64,000 nucleotides of DNA, from contig JAMPIV010015278.1 of the NCBI GenBank assembly GCA_024509875.1, forward strand, positions 1 to 64,000, written 5' to 3'. Source of the DNA: Oreohelix idahoensis (taxonomy: Eukaryota > Mollusca > Gastropoda > Stylommatophora > Oreohelicidae). Below, in pieces: positions 1 through 12,548 of the stretch. The notes under the pieces were generated by a model that saw only the letters and a program-made list of their open reading frames with translations, was not told where the DNA came from and did not search any database. A program made the translations under genes and the position numbers. The first letter of the stretch is position 1. The number at the start of each line of letters is the position of its first letter.

Positions 1-3000
1 CTGAGAATGGATGGTTAGTATGTAGCTGAACGGGTATGGTTTAGTATGTATTTAAGCAAAATGGTTAGTATGTAGCTGAACGCGTACGTTTTAGTTTGTC
101 GTTAAGCAGACATTTTTAGTATGTAGCTGAACGGGTATGGTTTAGCTTGTAGTTAAGCAGATAAAGTTAGTCGGTAGCAGCACGGGTATGGTTAATGTGT
201 AGCTAAGCAGGAATGGTTAGTATGTAGCTAAACGCGTATGCTTTAATTTATAGTTAAGAAGATATGGTTAGTGTATAACTTTGCGATTATTGAACATGTA
301 TGGTTAATATGTAGCACACCGTGATGGTTTAGTTTGTAAATAAGCAGATATGGTTAATAAATAAATGAACGGGTATGGGTTAGATTGTATTTAAACAGAT
401 ATGGTTAGTGTGTAGCTGAACGGGTATTGTGTAGTTTGTAGTTAAGCAGATATCTTTAGTGCGTAGAGGAACGGGTATGGTTTAGTTTGTAATTAAACAG
501 ATATGGTTAGTATGTAGCTTAACAGGTATGATTTAGTTCGTAGTTAAACAGATATGGTTAATGAGTTGCTGATCGGGTGTGGTTTAGTTTGTAGTTAAGC
601 AGTTATGGTTAGTATGCAGCTGCACGGGAATGGTTATTGTGTAGCTGAGCGGGTATGATTAGTATGTAACTGAACGGGTATGGTTAGTATGTAGCTGAAC
701 GTGTATGGTTAAGTTTGTAGTTAAGCAGATATGGTTAGTGTGTAGCTGAACGGTATGGTTTAGTTTGTAGTTAAGCAGATATGGTTAGTAGATAGCATAA
801 CCGGTATGGTTTAGTTTCTACTAAAACAAATATGGTTAGTGTGTAGCTGAACTGATATGGCTTAGTTTGTAGTTAAGCAGATATGGTTAGTATGTAGCTG
901 AACGGTATGGTTTGGTTTGTATCTTTGCAGGTGTGGTTGGTATGTAGCTGAGCGGGTATGGTTAGTATGTAGCTCAGCGTGTATGGTAAGTAGGTAGCTG
1001 AGCATGTTTGGGTAGTGTGTTGGTGAGCAGGTATGGTTAGAATGTAGCTGAGTGGGTATGGTTAATATATAGCTAAACACGTATGTTTTAGATTGTAGTT
1101 AAGCAGATATGGTTAGTGTGTAGCTGAACGGGAATGGTTAGTGTGTAGTTAAGCAGGTATGGTTAATATGTACTTGAGCGGGTATGATTTAGTTTGTATT
1201 TAAGCACATGTGGTTAGTGTATTGCTGAACAGTATGGTTTAATTTGTAGTTAAACAGATATGGTTTGTGTGTAGCTGAACGGGTATGGTTTAGTTTGTAG
1301 TTAAGCAGATATGGTTAGTGTGTAGCTGAACGGGTATGGTTTAGTTTGTGGTTAAACAGATATGGTTAGTGTGTAGCTGAACGGGTGTGGTTTAGTTTGT
1401 AGTTAAGCAGATATATTTAGTATGTAAGTGAACGGGTATGGTTTAGTTTGTAGTTAAGCAGATATATTTAGTATGTAAGTGAACGGGTATGGTTTAGTTT
1501 GTAGTTAAGCAGATATGGTTAGTGTGTAGCTAAACAGTATGGTTTAGTTTCTAGTTAAATAGATATGTTAGTGTGTAGCTGAACGGGTATGGTTTAGCTT
1601 GTAGTTAAGCAGATATGGTTAGTTTGTATCTGAATGGGTATGGTTCATTTTTTAGGTAAACAAATATGGTTAGTGTACAGATGAACGAGAATGAGTTAGT
1701 TTATAGTTAAACAGATATGGTTAGTGTGTAGCTGAACGGATATGGTTTAGTTTGTAGTTAAGCAGATGTGGTTTTTTCGTAGCTGAACGGATATGGTTTA
1801 GTTTGTAGTTAAACAGATATGGTAAGTGTGTGGCTGAACGGGTTTGGTTTAGTTTGTAGTTAAGCAGATATGGTTAGTATGTAGCTGAACGGATATGGTT
1901 TAGTTTGTATTTAAACAGATATGGTTAGTGTGTAGCTGAACGGGTATGGTTTAGATAGTAGTTAAGCAGATATGGTTATTATTTAGCTGAACGGGTATGG
2001 TTAATGTGTATCTGAGAATGGATGGTTAGTATGTAGCTGAACGGGTATGGTTTAGTATGTATTTAAGCAAAATGGTTAGTATGTAGCTGAACGGGTACGT
2101 TTTAGTTTGTCGTTAAGCAGACATTTTTAGTATGTAGCTGAACGGGTATGGTTTAGCTTGTAGTTAAGCAGATAAAGTTTGTCTGTAGCAGCATGGGTAT
2201 GGTTAATGTGTAGCTAAGCAGGAATGGTTAGTATGTAGCTAAACGCGTATGCTTTAATTTATAGTTAAGAAGATATGGTTAGTGTATAACTTTGCGATTA
2301 TTGAACATGTATGGTTAATATGTAGCAGACCGTGTATGGTTTAGTTTGTGATTAAGCAGATATGGTTAATAAATAGCTGAACAGGTATGGGTTAGATTGT
2401 ATTTAAACAGATATGGTTAGTGTGTAGCTGAACGGGTATTGTTTATTTTGTAGTTAAGCAGATATCTTTTGTGCGTAGATGAACGGGTATGGTTTAGTTT
2501 GTAATTAAACAGATATGGTTAGTATGTAGCTTAATAGGTATGATTTAGTTCGTAGTTAAACAGATATGGTTAATGAGTTGCTGATCGGGTGTGGTTTAGT
2601 TTGTAGTTAAGCAGTTATGGTTAGTATGCAGCTGCACGGGAATGGTTATTGTGTAGCTGAGCGGGTATGATTAGTATGTAACTGAACGGGTATGGTTAGT
2701 ATGTAGCTGAACGTGTATGGTTAAGTTTGTAGTTAAGCAGATATGGTTAGTGTGTAGCTGAACGGTATGGTTTAGTTTGTAGTTAAGCAGATATGGTTAG
2801 TAGATAGCATAATCGGTATGGTTTAGTTTCTACAAAAACAAATATGGTTAGTGTGTAGCTGAACTGATATGGCTTAGTTTGTAATTAAGCAGATATGGTT
2901 AGTATGTAGCTGAACGGTATGGTTTGGTTTGTATCTTTGCAGGTGTGGTTGGTATGTAGCTGAGCGGGTATGGTTAGTATGTAGCTCAGCGGGTATTGTA

Positions 3001-4225
3001 AGTATGTAGCTGAGCATGTATGGGTAGTGTGTTGGTGAGCAGGTATGGTTAGAATGTAGCTGAGTGGGTATGGTTAATATATAGCTAAACACGTATGTTT
3101 TAGATTGTAGTTAAGCAGATATGGTTAGTGTGTAGCTGAACGGGAATGGTTAGTGTGTAGTTAAGCAGGTATGGTTAATATGTACTTGAGCGGGTATGAT
3201 TTAGATTGTATTTAAGCACACGTGGTTAGTGTATTGCTGAACAGTATGGTTTAATTTGTAGTTAAACAGATATGGTTTGTGTGTAGCTGAACGGGTATGG
3301 TTTAGTTTGTGGTTAAACAGATATGGTTAGTGTGTAGCTGAACGGGTGTGGTTTAGTTTGTAGTTAAGCAGATATATTTAGTATGTAAGTGAACGGGTAT
3401 GGTTTAGTTTGTAGTTAAACAGATATGGTTAGTGTGTAGCTGAACGGGTATGGTTAGAGTGTAGTTAAGCAGGTATGCTTAGTATGTAGCTAAACGGGTA
3501 TGATTTTGTTTGTATTTAAGCAGATATGGTTAGTGTGTAGCTAAACAGTATGGTTTAGTTTCTAGTTAAACAGATATGTTAGTGTGTAGCTCAACGGGTA
3601 TGATTTAGTTTGTAGTTAAGCAGATATGGTTAGTTTGTATCTGAATGGGTATGGTTTTTTTTTAGGTAAACATATATGGTTAGTGCGCAGATGAACGAGA
3701 ATGAGTTAGTTTGTAGTTAAACAGATATGGTTAGTGTGTAGCTGAACGGATATGGTTTAGTTTGTAGTAAAGCAGATGTAGATTTTTCGTAGCTGAACGG
3801 ATATGGTTTAGTTTGTAGTTAAACAGATATGGTAAGTGTGTAGCTGAACGGGTTTGGTTTAGTTTGTAGTTAAGCAGATATGGTTAGTATGTAGCTGAAC
3901 GGATATGGTTTAGTTTGTATTTAAACAGATATGAATAGTCTGTAGCTTAACGGGGATGGTTTAGATTGTGGTAAAGCAGATATGGTTAGTATGTAGTTTA
4001 AAGGGTATGTTTTAGTTTGTAGTTAAACAGATATGGTTAGTGTGTAGCGGAACGGGTGTGGGTTAGTTTGTAGTTAAACAGATTTGGTTAGTGTGTAGCT
4101 GAACTGGTATGGTTTAGTATGTAGTTAAACAGATATGTTTAGTGTGTATCTGAACGGGTATGGTTTAGATAGTAGTAAAGCAGATATGGTTATTATTTAG
4201 CTGAACGGGTATGGTTAATGTGTAT
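1..4225 (+). repeat. Pair of about 2 kb higher-order repeat copies
   Basis: The segment beginning CTGAGAATGGATGG at position 1 recurs at 2012 and stays alignable through nearly all variant halves, including matching minus-strand open frames at 862-1080 and 2874-3092 (offset 2012). The second copy carries a few inserted or lost dimers and ends near 4225, where the next CTGAGAGGGG marker stands. Similar markers occur near 7062, 9160, 9667, 10754, 12554, 16676, 23795 and 24760, so higher-order units vary in length rather than being uniform. Confidence 0.85.
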
Positions 4226-7200
4226 CTGAGAGGGGATGGTTAGTATGTAACTGAAAGGGTATGGTTTAGTTTGTAGTTAAGCAGAAATGGTTAGTATGTA
4301 GCTGAACAGGTACATTTTAGTTTGTCGTTAAGCAGATATTGTTAGTATGTAGCTGAACGGGTATGGTTTAGCTTGTAGTTAAGCAGATATAGTTATTCTG
4401 TAGCTGCAGGGTATGGTTAATGTGTAGCTAAGAAGGAATGATTAGTATGTAGCTAAACGCGTATGCTTTAATTTGTAGTTAAGCAGATATGGTTAGTGTA
4501 TAACTTTGCGAGTATTGTTAGCGTGTAGCTGAACATGTATGGTTAATATGTAGCTGACCGTGTATGGTTTAGTTTGTAATTAAGCAGATATGGTTAGTTT
4601 ATAGCAGAATGGGTGGGGTTAGTTTGTAGTTAAACAGATATGGTTAGTATGTAGCTGAACGGGTATGATTTAGTTCGTAGTTAAACAGATATGGTTAATG
4701 AGTTGCTGATCGGGTGTGGTTTAGATTGTAGTTAAGCAGTTATGGTTAGTATGCAGCTGCACGGGTATGGTTATTGTGTAGCTGAGCGGGTATAATTAGT
4801 ATGTAACTGAACGGGTATGGTTAGAATGTAGCTGAGTGGGTATGGTTAATATATAGCTAACACGTATGTTTAAGATTGTAGTTAACCAGATATGGTTAGT
4901 GTGTAGCTGAACGGGAATGGTTAGTGTGTAGTTAAGCAGGTATGGTTAATATGTAGCTGAGCAGGTATGATTTAGTTTGTATTTAAGCACATGTGGTTAG
5001 TGTATTCCTGAACAGTATGGTTTAATTTGTAGTTAAACAGATATGGTTAGTGCGTAGCTGAACGGGTATGGTTTAGTTTGTAGTAAAGCAGATATGGTTA
5101 GTGTGTAGCTGAACGGGTATGGTTTAGTTTGTATTTAAAGAGATATGGTTAGTGTGTAGCTGAACGGGTGTGGTTTATTTTGTAGTTAAGAAGATATAGT
5201 TAGTATGTAAGTGAACGGGTATGGTTTAGTTTGTAGTTAAACAGATATGGTTAGTGTGTAGCTAAACGGCTTTGGTTAGAGTGTTATAAAGCAGGTATAG
5301 TTAGTATGTAGCTAAACGGGTATGGTTTTGTTTGTATTTAAGCAGATATGGTTAGTGTGTAGCTGAACGGGTATGGTTTAGTTTGTAGTTAAGCAGATAT
5401 GGTTAGTGTGTAGCTGAACGGGTATGGTTTAGTTTGTAGGTAAACATATATGGTTAGTGTGTAGATGAACGGGAATGGGTTAGTTTGTAGTTAAAAAGAT
5501 ATGGTTAGAGTGTAGCTGAACGGATATGGTTTAGTTTGTAGTTAAGCAGATGTGGTTATTTCGTAGTTGAACAGATATGGTTTAGTTTGTACTTAAACAG
5601 ATATGACAAGTGTGTAGCTGAACGGGCATGGTTTAGTTTGTAGAGCAGATATTGTTAGTAATTAGCTGAACGGTTGTGGTTAAGTTTGTAGCTTTGCAGG
5701 TGTGGTTAGTATGTAGCTGAGCAGGTATGGTTGGTATGTAGCTGAGCGGGTATGGTTAATATGTACCTGAGCAAGTATGGCTAGTGTGTAACCTGAGCAA
5801 GTATGGTTAGAATGTAGCTGAGCGGGTATGGTTTATATGTAGCTACACGCGTATGTTTTAGTTTGTCGTTAAACAGATATGGTTAGGGTGTAGCTGACCG
5901 TGTATGGTTTAGTTTGTAATTAAGCAGATATGGTTAGTTTATAGCAGAATGGGTGGGGTTAGTTTGTAGTTAAACAGATATGGTTAGTATGTAGCTGAAC
6001 GGGTATGATTTAGTTTGTAGTTAAACAGATATGGTTAATGAGTTGCTGATCGGGTGTGGTTTAGATTGTAGTTAAGCAGTTATGGTTAGTATGCAGCTGC
6101 ACGGGTATGGTTATTGTGTAGCTGAGCGGGTATGATTAGTATGTAACTGAACGGGTATGGTTAGTATGTAGCTGAACGTGTATGGTTGAGTTTGTAGTTA
6201 AGCAGATATGGTTAGTGTGTAGCTGAACGGTATGGTTTAGTTTGTAGTTAAGCAGATATGGTTAGTAGATAGCATAACCGGTATGGTTTAGTTTCTACTT
6301 AAACAAATATGGTTAGTGTGTAGCTGAACGGGTATGGCTTAGCTTGTAGTTAAGCAGATATGGTTAGTATGTAGCTGAACGGGTATGGTTTAGTTTGTGG
6401 TTAAACAGATATGGTTAGTGTGTAGCTGACCGGGTGTGGTTTATTTTGTAGTTAAGAAGATATAGTTAGTATGTAAGTGAACGGGTATGGTTTAGTTTGT
6501 AGTTAAACAGATATGGTTAGTGTGTAGCTAAACGGCTTTGGTTAGAGTGTTATTAAGCAGGTATAGTTAGTATGTAGCTAAACGGGTATGGTTTTGTTTG
6601 TATGTAAGCAGATATGGTTAGTGTGTAGCTGAACGGGTATGGTTTAGTTTGTAGTTAAGCAGATATGGTTAGTGTGTAGCTGAACGGGTATGGTTTAGTT
6701 TGTAGGTAAACATATATGGTTAGTGTGTAGATGAACGGGAATGGGTTAGTTTGTAGTTAAAAATATATGATTAGAGTGTAGCGTAACGGATATGCTTTAG
6801 TTTGTAGTTAAGCAGATGTGGTTATTTCGTAGTTGAACGGATATGGTTTAGTTTGTAGTTAAACAGATATGGTTAGTGTGTAGCTGAACGGGTGTGGGTT
6901 AGTTTGTAGTTAAACAGATATGGTTAGTGTGTAGCTGAACTGGTATGGTTTAGTTTGTAGTTAAACAGATATGGTTAGTGTGTAGCTGAACGGGTATGGT
7001 TTAGATAGTAGTTAAGCAGATATGGTTATTATTTAGCTGAACGGGTATGGTTAATGTGTATCTGAGAGGGGATGGTTAGTATGTAGCTGAAAGGGTATGG
7101 TCTAGTATGTATTTAAGCAAAAATGGTTAGTATGTTGCTGAACGGGTACGTTTTAGTTTGTCGTTAAGCAGACATTTTTAGTATGTAGCTGAACGGGTAT

Positions 7201-10200
7201 GGTTTAGCTTGTAGTTAAGCAGATATAGTTAGTCTGTAGCAGCATGGGTATGGTTAATGTGTAGCTAAGCAGGAATGGTTAGTATGTAGCTAAACGGTTA
7301 TGCTTTAATTTGTAGTTAAGCAGATATGGTTAGTGTATAACTTTTCGAGTATTGTTAGCTTGTAGCTGAACATGTATGGTTAATATGTAGCTGACCGTGT
7401 ATGGTTTAGTTTGTAATTAAGCAGATATGGTTAGTGTGTAGCTGAACGGTATGGTTTATTTAGTAATTACACAGCTATAGTTAGTGTGTAGCTGAACGGG
7501 TATGGTTTAGTTTGTAGGTAAACATATATGGTTAGTGTGTAGATGAACGGGAATGGGTTAGTTTGCAGTTAAAAATATATGGTTAGAGTGTAGCTGAACG
7601 GATATGGTTTAGTTTGTAGTTAAGCAGATGTGGTTATTTCGTAGTTGAACAGATATGGTTTTGTTTGTAGTTAAACAGATATGACAAGTGTGTAGCTGAA
7701 CGGGCAGGGTTTAGTTTGTAGAGCAGATATTGTTAGTATGTAGCTGAACGGTTGTGGTTTAGTTTGTAGTTTTACAGGTGTGTTAGTATGTAGCTGAGCA
7801 GGTATGGTTGGTATGTAGCTGAGCGGGTATGGTTAATATGTACCTGAGCAAGTATGGCTAGTGTGTAACCTGAGCAAGTATGGTTAGAATGTAGCTGAGC
7901 GGGTATGGTTTATATGTAGCTACACGCGTATGTTTTAGTTTATCGTTAAACAGATATGGTTAGGGTGTAGCTGAACGGGTATTGTTTAGTTTGTAGTTAA
8001 GCAGATATGGTTAGTGCGTAGATGAACGGGTATGGTTTAGTTTGTAATTAAACAGATATGGTTAGTATGTAGCTTAACGGGTATGATTTATTTCGTAGTT
8101 AAACAGATATGGTTAATGAGTTGCTGATCGGGTGTGGTTTAGTTTGTAGTTATGCAGTTATGGTTAGTATGCAGCTGCACGGGTATGGTTATTGTGTAGC
8201 TGAGCGGGTATGATTAGTATGTAACTGAACGGGTATGGTTAGTGTGTAGCTGAACTTGTATGGTTAAGTTTGTAGTTAAGCAGATATGGTTAGTGTGTAG
8301 CTGAACGGTATGGTTTAGTTTGTAGTTAAGCAGATATGGTTAGTAGATAGCATAACCGGTATGGTTTAGTTTCTACTTAAACAAATATGGTTAGTGTGTA
8401 GCTGAACGGGTATGGCTTAGCTTGTAGTTAAGCAGATATGGTTAGTATGTAGCTGAACGGGTATGGTTTGGTTTGTATCGTTGCAGGTGTGGTTGGTATG
8501 TAGCTGAGCGGGTATGGTTAGTATGTACCTCAGCGGGTATGGTAAGTATGTAGCTGAGCATGTATGGGTAGTGTGTTGGTGAGCAGGTATAGTTAGAATA
8601 TAGCTGAGTGGGTATGGTTAATATATAGCTAGACACGTATGTTTTAGATTGTAGTTAAGCAGATATAGTTAGTGTGTAGCTGAACTGGAATGGTTAGTGT
8701 GTAGTTAAGCAGGTATGGTTAATATGTATCTGAGCGGGTATGATTTAGTTTGTATTTAAGCACATGTGGTTAGTGTATTGCTGAACGTATGGTTTAATTT
8801 GTAGTTAAACAGATATGGTTTGTGTGTAGCTGAACGGGTATGGTTTAGTTTGTAGTTAAGCAGATATGGTTAGTGTGCAGCTGAACGGGTATGGTTTAGT
8901 TTGTGTTTAAACAGATATGGTTAGTGTGTAGCTGAACGGGTGTGGTTTAGTTCGTAGTTAAGCAGATATAGTTAGTATGTGAGTGAACGGGTATGGTTTT
9001 GTTTGTAGTTAAGCAGATATGGTTAGTGTGTAGCTGAACGGGTATGGTTTTGTTTGTAGTTAAACAGATATGGTTAGTGTGTAGCTGAACGGGTATGGTT
9101 AAATAGTAGTTAAGCAGATATGGTTATTATTCAGCTGAACGGGTATGGTTAATGTGTATCTGAGAGGAGATGGTTAGTATGTAACTGAACTGGAATGGTT
9201 AGTTTGTAGTTAAACAGGTATGGTTAATATGTACCTGAGCGGGTATGATTTAGTTTGTATTTAAGCACATGTGGTTAGTGTATTGCTGAACAGTATGTTT
9301 TAGTTTGTAGTTAAACAGATATAGTTTGTGTGTAGCTGAATGGGTATGGTTTAGTTTGTAGTTAAGCAGATATGGTTAATGTGTAGCTGAACGGGTATGG
9401 TTTAGTTTGTGGTTAAACAGATATGATTAGTGTGTAGCTGAACGGGTGTGGTTTAGTTTGTAGTTAAGCAGATACAGTTAGTATGTGAGTGAACGGGTAT
9501 GGTTTAGTTTGTAGTTAAGCAGATATGGTTAGTGTGTAGCTGAACCGGTATGGTTTAGTTTGTAGTTAAACAGATATGGTTAGTGTGTAGCTGAACGGGT
9601 ATGGTTTAGATCATAGTTAAGCAGATATGGTTATTATTTAGCTGAACGGGTATGGTTAATGTGTATCTGAGAGGGGATGGTTAGTATGTAGCTGAACGGG
9701 TATGGTTTAGTGTGTATTTAAGCAGAAATGGTTAGTATGTAGCTGAACAGGTACGTTTTAGTTTGTCGTTAAGCAGACATTTTTAGTATGTAGCTGAACG
9801 GGTATCGTTTAGCTTGTAGCTAAGCAGATATAGTTAGTCTGTAGCAGCACGGGTATGGTTAATGTGTAGCTAAGCAGGACTGGTTAGTATGTAGCTAAAC
9901 GCGGATGCTTTAATTTGTAGTTAAGCAGATATGGTTAGTGTATAACTTTTCAAGTATTGTAATCGTGTAGCTGAACATGTATGGTTAATATGTAGCTGAC
10001 CGTGTATGGTTTAGTTTGTAATTAAGCAGATATGGTTAGTATATAGCTGAACGGGTTTGGTTTAGTTTGTAGTTAAACATTTATGGTTAGTGCGTAGCTG
10101 AACGGGAATGGTTTAGTTTGTAGATAAGCATATTTATTATGTGGCTGAACAGGTATTGTTTAGTTTGTAGTTAAGCAGATATGTTTATTGTGTAGCTAAA

Positions 10201-12548
10201 CGGTATGGTTTAGTTTGTAATTACACAGATATAGTTAGTGTGTAGCTGAACGGCTATGGTTTAGTTTGTAGTTAAGCAGATATGGTTAGTGTGTAGATTA
10301 ACGGGAAGGGTTAAGTTTGTGCTTAAAGAGATATGGTTAGTGCTTAGCTGAACGTGCATGGATTAGTTTGTAGTTAAGCAGATATGGTTAGTATTTAGCT
10401 GAACGGTTGTGGTTTAGTTTGTAGCTTTGCAGGTGTGGTTAGTATGTAGCTGAGCAGGTATGGTTAGTATGTAGCTGAGCGGGTATGGTTAATATGTAGC
10501 TGAGCAAGTATGGCTAATGTGTAACCTGAGCAAGTATGGTTAGAATGTCGCTGAGCGGGTATGGTTTATATGTAGGTAAAAGCGTATGTTTTAGTTTGTC
10601 ATTAAACAGATATGGTTAGGGTGTAGCTGAACTGGTATTGTTTAGTTTGTAGTTAAGCAGATATGGTTAGTGTGTAGCTGAACGGGTATGGTTTCGTTTG
10701 TAGTTAAACAGATATGGTTTTTATTTAGCTGAACGGGTATGGTTAATGTGTATCTGAGAGGGGATGGTTAGTATATAGCTGCACGGGTATGGTTTAGTAT
10801 GTATTTAAGCAGAAATGGTTAGTATGTAGCTGAACGGGTACGTTTTAGTTTGTCGTTAGGAAGACATTTTTAGTATGTAGCTGAACGGGTATGGTTTAGC
10901 TTGTAGTTAAGCAGATATAGTTAGTCTGTAGCAGCACGGGTATGGTTAATGTGTAGCTAAGCAGGAATGGTTAGTATGTAGCTAAACGCGTATGCTTTAA
11001 TTTGTAGTTAAGCAGATATGGTTAGTGTATAACTTTTCGAGTATTGTTACCGTGTAGCTGAACATGTATGGTTAATATGTAGCTGACCGTGTATGGTTTA
11101 GTTTGTAATTAAGCAGATATGGTTAGTATATAGCTGAACGGGTATGGTTTAGTTTGTAGTTAAACAGATATGGTTAGTGCGTAGCTAAACGGGTGTGGTT
11201 TAGTTTGTAGTTAAGCAGTTATGGTTAGTATGCAGCTGCACGGGAATGGTTATTGTGTAGCTGAGCGGGTATGATTAGTATGTAACTGAACGGGTATGGT
11301 TAGTATGTAGCTGAACGTGTATGGTTAAGTTTGTAGTTAAGCAGATATGGTTAGTGTGTAGCTGAACGGTATGGTTTAGTTTGTAGTTAAGCAGATATGA
11401 TTAGTAGATAGCATAACCGGTATGGTTTAAATTTTACTTAAATAAATATGTTAGTGTGTAGCTGAACGGGTATGGCTTAGTTTGTAGTTAAGCAGATATG
11501 GTTAGTATGTAGCTGAACGGGTATGGTTTGGTTTGTATCTTTGCAGGTGTGGTTGATATGTAGCTGAGCGGGTATGGTTAGTATGTACCTGAGCATGTAT
11601 GGATTGTGTGTTGGTGAGCAGGTATGGTTAGAATGTAGCTGAGTGGGTATGGTTAATATATAAAGCTAGACACGTATGTTTTAGATTGTAGTTAAGTAGA
11701 TATGGATAGTGTGTAGCTGGACTGGAATGGTTAGTGTGTAGTTAAGCAGGTATGGTTAATATGTACCTGAGCGGGAATGATTTAGTTTGTATTTAAGCAC
11801 ATGTGGTTAGTGTATTGCTGAACAGTATGGTTTAATTTGTAGTTAAACAGATATGGTTTGAGTGTAGCGGAACGGGTATGGTTTAGTTTGTAGTTAAGCA
11901 GATATGGTTAGTGTGTAGCTGAACGGGTGTGGTTTAGTTTGTAGTTAAGCAGATATAGTTAGTATGTAAGTGAACGGGTATGGTTTAGTTTGTAGTTAAA
12001 CAGATATGGTTAGTGTGTAGCTAAACGGGTATGGTTAGAGTGTAGTTAAGCAGGTATGGTTAGTATGTAGCTAAACGGGTATGGTTTTGTTTGTATTTAA
12101 GCAGATATGGTTAGTGTGTAGCTAAACGGTATGGTTTAGTTTCTAGTTAAATAGATATGTTAGTGTGTAGCTGAACGGGTATGGTTTAGTTTGTAGTTAA
12201 GCAGATATGGTTAAGTGTGTAGCTGAACGGGTATGGTTTGGTTTGTAGGTAATAATATATGGTTAGTGTGCAGATGAACGGGAATGGGTTAGTTTGTAGT
12301 AAAACAGATATGGTTAAAGTGTAGCTGAACGGATATGGTTTAGTTTGTAGTTAAACAGATATGGTAAGTGTGTAGCTGAACGGGCATGGTTTAGTTTGTA
12401 TTTAAGCAGATATGGTTAGTATGTAGCTGAACGGATATGGTTTAGTGTGTAGTTAAACAGATATGAATAGTCTGTAGCTTAACGGGTATGGTTTAGATTG
12501 TGGTAAAGCAGATATGGTTAGTATTTAGCTGAACGAGTATCGTTAATG
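1..12548 (+). repeat. Satellite array, subfamily A, block 1 (51 bp dimer)
   Basis: The whole stretch is tandem copies of a dimer of two related halves. Half one starts ATGGTTAGTGTGTAGC and ends GAACGGGT (25 bp). Half two starts ATGGTTTAGTTTGTAG and ends AAGCAGAT (26 bp). Together they make 51 bp, with single-base variants and rare indels. Variant halves, such as one with TATCTTTGCAGG and one with GAGTTGCTGATCGGG, recur about every 2 kb and mark a higher-order structure. The + strand is G-rich and C-poor (about 17 G to 3 C per consensus dimer). No gene is visible; the minus-strand open frames of 60-70 codons are explained by the 51 bp (17 codon) period. Confidence 0.97.

Noticed and set aside
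862..1080. Recurring minus-strand ORFs of 60-72 codons in the satellite (also at 2874, 8442, 15551, 18335, 20565, 22415, 35436, 44977)
   Set aside because: They encode the satellite itself. The 51 bp dimer is 17 codons, so a chance open frame stays open over several units. There are no separate start context, domains or codon signature; repeated spacing follows the higher-order repeats.
1..12548. Telomere-derived repeat, because of GGTTAG and GGTTTAG motifs
   Set aside because: No run of TTAGGG or a close variant occurs. The motif appears once per 25 bp half inside a longer unrelated unit.
1..12548. CENP-B box in the satellite half with GAACGGGT
   Set aside because: Only the CGGG end is present; the TTCG part and the spaced A of the consensus are missing.
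1..12548. CRISPR-like array of regular short repeats
   Set aside because: Repeats are contiguous without unique spacers, in a eukaryotic context with LTR elements and no cas genes.
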